In this document: piece by piece, positions 6,821-9,827 of the stretch | How the letters are laid out: the number at the start of each line of letters is the position of its first letter | How positions within the stretch are numbered: the first letter of the stretch is position 1 | From: Pseudomonadota bacterium | GTDB lineage: Bacteria > Pseudomonadota > Gammaproteobacteria > Burkholderiales > Gallionellaceae | Assembly (NCBI GenBank): GCA_021781695.1 | Contig: JAJXWG010000046.1 | Coordinates: forward strand, 1 to 9,827 | DNA length: 9,827 bases | Direction of reading: 5' to 3' | Notes under the pieces: model-generated | The model's input: only the letters and a program-made list of their open reading frames with translations | The model's database searches: none | What the model was told of the DNA's origin: nothing | Made by a program: the position numbers and the translations under genes

Positions 6821-6917
6821 GGGGGCGGGGATATAGTCGGGCCGAGTGCAGGAAGTCGCACAGTCCGATTTTCTAAACTCTCCTCCTTTGGGGCGGCCAG
6901 CAGGTCGCCCGTTTTTT
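6821..6917 (+). ncRNA. Candidate small RNA between grxD and argH
   Basis: The spacer has a layout typical of bacterial small RNAs. First comes a 5' stem-loop, with AGTCGG (6835-6840) pairing CCGATT (6865-6870) through one G-U, and inner GTGC (6846-6849) pairing GCAC (6858-6861). Then comes an unpaired pyrimidine-rich stretch (6871-6890), then a strong intrinsic terminator. The unpaired part contains CCTCCTTT (6882-6889), the sequence of the 16S rRNA anti-Shine-Dalgarno tail. No reading frame with a start fits here. A promoter is not clear: TATAGT at 6832-6837 could be a -10 box but would start transcription inside the first stem, while TTGCCT (6788-6793) with TTTAAA (6810-6815) is weak. It could also be just the processed 3' untranslated region of grxD. 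Confidence 0.35.
6891..6917 (+). terminator. Intrinsic terminator (rightward)
   Basis: GGGCGGCC (6891-6898) and GGTCGCCC (6903-6910) form an eight-base-pair stem with one G-U pair and an AGCA loop, followed by G and six T (6912-6917). This is a strong rho-independent terminator for rightward transcription, from grxD or from the candidate small RNA. Its T-run overlaps the argH stop codon. Read leftward the hairpin is followed by AAAGGAGG rather than T, so it should not work as an efficient argH terminator. Confidence 0.85.
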
Positions 6918-8304
6918 ATGGTGCTGCAATCTTAATTCTCGCTCTGGCAATCGCAGCCTCGACCTGGACAGGTGCCGTGCCGCCGATGTGGTTGCGGGAG
7001 GCCAATGAGCCTTCCAGCGACAGCACGTGGTAGACGTCATCCTCTATCAGCGTCGAGAATTCCTTCAGTTCGGCAAGGCCGATCTTTGCAAGATCGCAGC
7101 CCTTCTGCTCGGCATGGCGCACCGCAAGCGCCACCGCCTCGTGCGCATCGCGGAAAGGCAATCCCTTCTTGACCAGATAGTCGGCCAGGTCCGTCGCGGT
7201 CGCATGGCCCTGCAGCGCTGCGCGCCGCATCGCATCCGGCCTGACACTGATGCCTGCGATCATGTCGGCATAGATGCGCAGCGTCTGGGTGAGCGTATCC
7301 ACCGTGTCGAACAGGGGTTCCTTGTCTTCCTGGTTGTCCTTGTTGTAGGCCAGCGGCTGGCCCTTCATCAGAGTGAGCAGTGCGACCAGATGGCCGTTCA
7401 CGCGGCCTGTCTTGCCACGCACCAGTTCGGGCACGTCGGGGTTCTTCTTCTGCGGCATGATGCTCGATCCAGTGCAGAAACGGTCGGCGATGTCGATGAA
7501 GCCTGCCATCGGGCTCATCCATAAAATCAGCTCCTCGGAAAAGCGCGAGAGATGCGTCATGATGAGCGCGGCACAGGCGGTGAATTCGATCGCGAAATCG
7601 CGGTCGGATACGGCATCCAGAGAATTTTCGCACACGCCTTCAAAACCCAAAAGATTTGCGACCAGTTCGCGGTCTATGGGATAGCTCGTGCCGGCAAGTG
7701 CTGCAGCGCCCAGCGGCAGGCGGTTCACACGGCGGCGCACATCTGTCAGCCGTTCCGCATCGCGGCCAAGCATTTCATAATAGGCCATCAGATGATGCGC
7801 GAAGCTGATCGGTTGAGCGACCTGCAGATGGGTGAAGCCCGGCATGATGGTGCGGGTGTGTTTTTCAGCCAGGTCCAGCAGCGCACCTTGCAGCGCCTTG
7901 ATGAGCTCACGCAGATCGTCTATCGCTGTTCTGAGGTACAGTCTGACATCGGTTGCAACCTGATCGTTGCGCGAACGGCCAGTGTGCAAGCGCTTGCCTG
8001 CATCGCCCACCAGGGCCGTGAGGCGCTTCTCGATGTTGAGATGCACGTCTTCAAGGTCCAGCGACCATGTGAAATCGCCGGATGAGATTTCTGCCTCGAT
8101 CTGGTTCAAACCGCGCCTGATGTCTGCGAGATCTTCAGATGAAATGATCCTGCATTCGGCCAGCATCTGCGCGTGCGCGAGCGAACCCTGCATGTCAAAA
8201 GGCGCGAGCCTGCGGTCGAAATCGACGGAAGCGGTGTAGCGCTTGACCAGTTCTGCGACCGGTTCGGAGAATCGCCCGGACCACGTGTTATTATCTTGTG
8301 CCAT
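6916..8304 (-). CDS. argH: Argininosuccinate lyase
   Basis: ArgH catalyses the last step of arginine synthesis in the cytoplasm, splitting argininosuccinate into arginine and fumarate as a homotetramer. The 462-residue protein contains the fumarase/aspartase-superfamily signatures in order: WSGRFSEP at the N-terminus, HTGRSRNDQVATD (107-119), GFTHLQVAQP (156-165, with the catalytic histidine), PLGAAALAGTSYPIDR, and the flexible signature loop GSSIMPQKKNPD at 279-290 carrying the catalytic serine S281. Length agrees with other ArgH proteins. The start at 8304 (MAQDNN) is chosen because family members begin just before WSGRF; a longer frame to 8367 would overlap the divergent kinase gene. It stands alone on the minus strand, convergent with grxD. 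argH next to an AlgZ/AlgR-type pair is a known conserved arrangement. Confidence 0.97.
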   Translation of the reverse strand: MAQDNNTWSGRFSEPVAELVKRYTASVDFDRRLAPFDMQGSLAHAQMLAECRIISSEDLADIRRGLNQIEAEISSGDFTWSLDLEDVHLNIEKRLTALVGDAGKRLHTGRSRNDQVATDVRLYLRTAIDDLRELIKALQGALLDLAEKHTRTIMPGFTHLQVAQPISFAHHLMAYYEMLGRDAERLTDVRRRVNRLPLGAAALAGTSYPIDRELVANLLGFEGVCENSLDAVSDRDFAIEFTACAALIMTHLSRFSEELILWMSPMAGFIDIADRFCTGSSIMPQKKNPDVPELVRGKTGRVNGHLVALLTLMKGQPLAYNKDNQEDKEPLFDTVDTLTQTLRIYADMIAGISVRPDAMRRAALQGHATATDLADYLVKKGLPFRDAHEAVALAVRHAEQKGCDLAKIGLAELKEFSTLIEDDVYHVLSLEGSLASRNHIGGTAPVQVEAAIARARIKIAAP

Positions 8305-8340
8305 CTTGTTTAAATAATCCGTAGGGTTAAAGCTGCCGAC
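8305..8340. promoter_or_regulatory. Divergent start region between argH and the histidine kinase gene
   Basis: Only 36 bases separate the two start codons, so at least one promoter must reach into the other gene. AATAAT at 8313-8318 is a possible rightward -10 box (five of six), but no good -35 is present 16-18 bases upstream. For argH I find no convincing box pair; TATACT on the minus strand inside the kinase gene's first codons is a possible -10. Neither gene has a strong ribosome site. Shared control by one regulator is possible but not shown. Confidence 0.3.
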
Positions 8341-9381
8341 ATGAACGAAGCGCGCAGTATAAAACAAAATTCACCGACCGATGCGTTGCCCAATTTCCGC
8401 AATCTCGGCGTGGTGCTGCGCATCCTGTTGCTGGGCAATGCGCTGGCGCTGCTTGGCGCCATTCTTCAGGCGACAGGATGGAGGGACATGCTGCCTCAGA
8501 TCATGCAGGGAACCACGCTTTTGGCGCCCATCATGCTGAGCAGTCTGCTGCTGCTCTGGTTAATGCAGCCGGCTTTGGACAAGCTGAGTTACTGGCGCGG
8601 CGTATGGGCAGTGAACGTCCTGGTCGGCGCAGTCACGCTGTTCGTCTGCTACATGGGGCGCGAGCTTTATATGCCCGATTCTGGTGTGAACCCCTATTTC
8701 GACCTGCTGCGCAGCGAATTCACCGGCGTGTTCATGTGCACTCTGTTGCTGATGTATTTTCGTCTCAGGGCGAGGGTGCTCTCAAGGGCGGTTGAGGATG
8801 CGCGGCTTCAGGTACTGCGCGCGCGCATCAGGCCGCACTTTCTCTACAATACGATCAATGCGGTGCTGGGCATATTGCGCGCAAGCCCAAAGCAGGCGGA
8901 GACCGCGCTGGAGGACATGGCGGACCTGTTCCGCGTGGCGATGGCGGATGAAAAGGACATGGTTCCGCTGCAGCGGGAAATCCAGCTATGCAGGCAGTAC
9001 CTTGCGCTCGAACAGCTGCGCATGGGGGACAGGCTTTGCGTGAACTGGCAGATACAGGACATGCCTGAAGATGCGCTGGTCCCGGCCCTGCTGCTGCAGC
9101 CATTGCTCGAGAATGCGGTCTATCACGGCATAGAGCCGCTGGTCGAGGGCGGCTGCATCGACGTCATGCTGCGCCGACAGGGGAGCGCATTGAAGATTGC
9201 GGTGCACAATCCGTGTACACAGCACGGTGAAACAAAGAAGCACGACGGCAACAAGATCGCGTTGCAGAACATACGCGAAAGACTGGCTTTGCTGTTTGAT
9301 GCCGAGGCAAGTTATCATATCCTAACCGGGGATGATTTTTATCGCGTGGAAATCTCATTGCCTTACATGAAAAATGGCTGA
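8341..9381 (+). CDS. LytS/AlgZ-type membrane sensor histidine kinase
   Basis: This 346-residue inner-membrane kinase is expected to autophosphorylate and signal to the response regulator encoded immediately downstream. Hydrophobic segments at about 22-42, 55-77, 88-106 and 126-141 form a four-helix sensor module. The His_kinase domain follows with RIRPHFLYNTIN (162-173; phospho-acceptor H166), then the ATPase N-box LLQPLLENAVYHG (251-263). The usual DxGxG box is replaced by VHNPCTQHG (288-296), and GNKIALQNIRERL (303-315) provides the later glycine/lid region. That pattern is like Pseudomonas AlgZ/FimS, which also departs from canonical kinase motifs. The N-terminal LPNFRNLGVV is a hallmark of the family. 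The ATG at 8341 is the only good Met start; the next is at residue 50. The response-regulator gene overlaps its end by eight bases. Confidence 0.9.
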   Translation: MNEARSIKQNSPTDALPNFRNLGVVLRILLLGNALALLGAILQATGWRDMLPQIMQGTTLLAPIMLSSLLLLWLMQPALDKLSYWRGVWAVNVLVGAVTLFVCYMGRELYMPDSGVNPYFDLLRSEFTGVFMCTLLLMYFRLRARVLSRAVEDARLQVLRARIRPHFLYNTINAVLGILRASPKQAETALEDMADLFRVAMADEKDMVPLQREIQLCRQYLALEQLRMGDRLCVNWQIQDMPEDALVPALLLQPLLENAVYHGIEPLVEGGCIDVMLRRQGSALKIAVHNPCTQHGETKKHDGNKIALQNIRERLALLFDAEASYHILTGDDFYRVEISLPYMKNG

Positions 9382-9827
9382 CGTGAGCATGAAAGAGCTG
9401 GCCTTGCGCGTATTCATCGTGGACGATGAGCCGCCGGCGCGCAACCGTCTGCGCGAGTTGCTTAGCGATTGCAGTGCGCAGCTGCCGCTTGTCGTGGTGG
9501 GCGAGGCGGGCAATGGTCAGGAAGCGCTGGACAGTCTGGTCGAGACGCCTGCCGACGTGGTGCTGCTGGACATACGCATGCCACAGATGGATGGGATAGA
9601 GCTTGCGCAACATCTGCAAAAGCTGCCCTATCCGCCTGTGGTCATCTTCACCACGGCTTACGATGCCTACGCGATCAGGGCATTCGAGCTGCATGCGATA
9701 GACTACCTGCTAAAACCGATACGCCTTGGGCGCCTGTTCGATGCGTTGACTCGCGCCCGCAACGCCGTTCCCGTGCAGTTCGAAGTATTGCGCGAGTTGC
9801 TGCCCGAGCCGCGCCGCAATCTTTCCG
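9374..9827 (+). CDS. AlgR/LytTR-type response regulator (3' end beyond window)
   Basis: The visible 151 residues are a full receiver domain plus linker; a C-terminal LytTR DNA-binding domain is expected past the right edge. The receiver has the acidic pair D17/D18 in FIVDDEPPAR, phospho-acceptor D66 in VVLLDIRMPQMDG, T94/T95 in IFTTAYD, and K114 in DYLLKPIRLGRL, the last being typical of AlgR/LytTR regulators. It should be phosphorylated by the kinase encoded just upstream and then bind promoters as a transcription factor. The ATG at 9374 overlaps the kinase stop by eight bases; ATG 9389, seven bases after that stop, is an alternative start that removes five residues. In Pseudomonas the homologue controls alginate and twitching motility and is followed by hemC; the targets here are unknown. 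Confidence 0.92.
   Translation, partial: MADVSMKELALRVFIVDDEPPARNRLRELLSDCSAQLPLVVVGEAGNGQEALDSLVETPADVVLLDIRMPQMDGIELAQHLQKLPYPPVVIFTTAYDAYAIRAFELHAIDYLLKPIRLGRLFDALTRARNAVPVQFEVLRELLPEPRRNLS

Noticed and set aside
6821..6841. G-rich run as a possible G-quadruplex
   Set aside because: Only three G-runs of three or more are present close together, so a stable four-tract structure is not supported.
7552..8085. 177-residue plus-strand reading frame inside argH
   Set aside because: It is antisense to the strongly supported argH and has no recognisable motif.
8305..8367. Longer argH start adding 21 residues
   Set aside because: Homologues begin just before WSGRF, and the extension would overlap the start of the divergent kinase gene.

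Overview
The window looks like a chromosomal segment of a betaproteobacterium, with Nitrosomonadales/Gallionellaceae-like organisms the best guess. The evidence is the proteobacterial gene set, the moderately high GC of the housekeeping part, and argH lying divergent to an AlgZ/AlgR-type two-component pair, an arrangement known from Beta- and Gammaproteobacteria. Genus-level assignment is inference only.

Region 1 (1 to about 3589) is the end of a surface-polysaccharide (O-antigen/exopolysaccharide) cluster. It holds the unresolved tail of an upstream gene, an extended-SDR nucleotide-sugar enzyme (157-1101), a short reading frame that resembles the C-terminal end of a GT2 glycosyltransferase with frame-disrupted sequence upstream (about 1102-1491), a GT4-fold glycosyltransferase (1488-2630), and a second SDR of the WbpV/UDP-glucose 4-epimerase-like group (2627-3589). 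The first part is AT-richer (25 G/C of 60 in 601-660) than the part that follows (41 of 60 in 3601-3660), as is usual for exchanged polysaccharide loci.

Region 2 (3586-6781) is core-type: a PP_4765/TIGR03862-family flavoprotein, an EI24/CysZ-like membrane protein, the release-factor methyltransferase prmC, and the monothiol CGFS glutaredoxin grxD. From the GT4 gene to prmC every junction is a 4-base stop/start overlap, or can be read as one, so five genes look translationally coupled as one operon. grxD has its own good sigma70-like promoter, whose -35 box overlaps the prmC stop codon.

Region 3 (6782-6915) lies between the convergent grxD and argH. It holds a strong rightward intrinsic terminator, preceded by a hairpin and an unpaired pyrimidine stretch containing the 16S anti-Shine-Dalgarno sequence. 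This looks like a small RNA and is the most interesting non-coding signal here.

Region 4 (6916-9827) has argH on the minus strand and, divergent from it across 36 bases, a LytS/AlgZ-type membrane histidine kinase followed by an AlgR/LytTR-type response regulator that runs off the right edge. In relatives such regulators control surface structures (alginate, twitching motility); a link to the polysaccharide genes here is only speculation. I found no mobile element, CRISPR array, tRNA or rRNA, and no convincing new multi-gene system.
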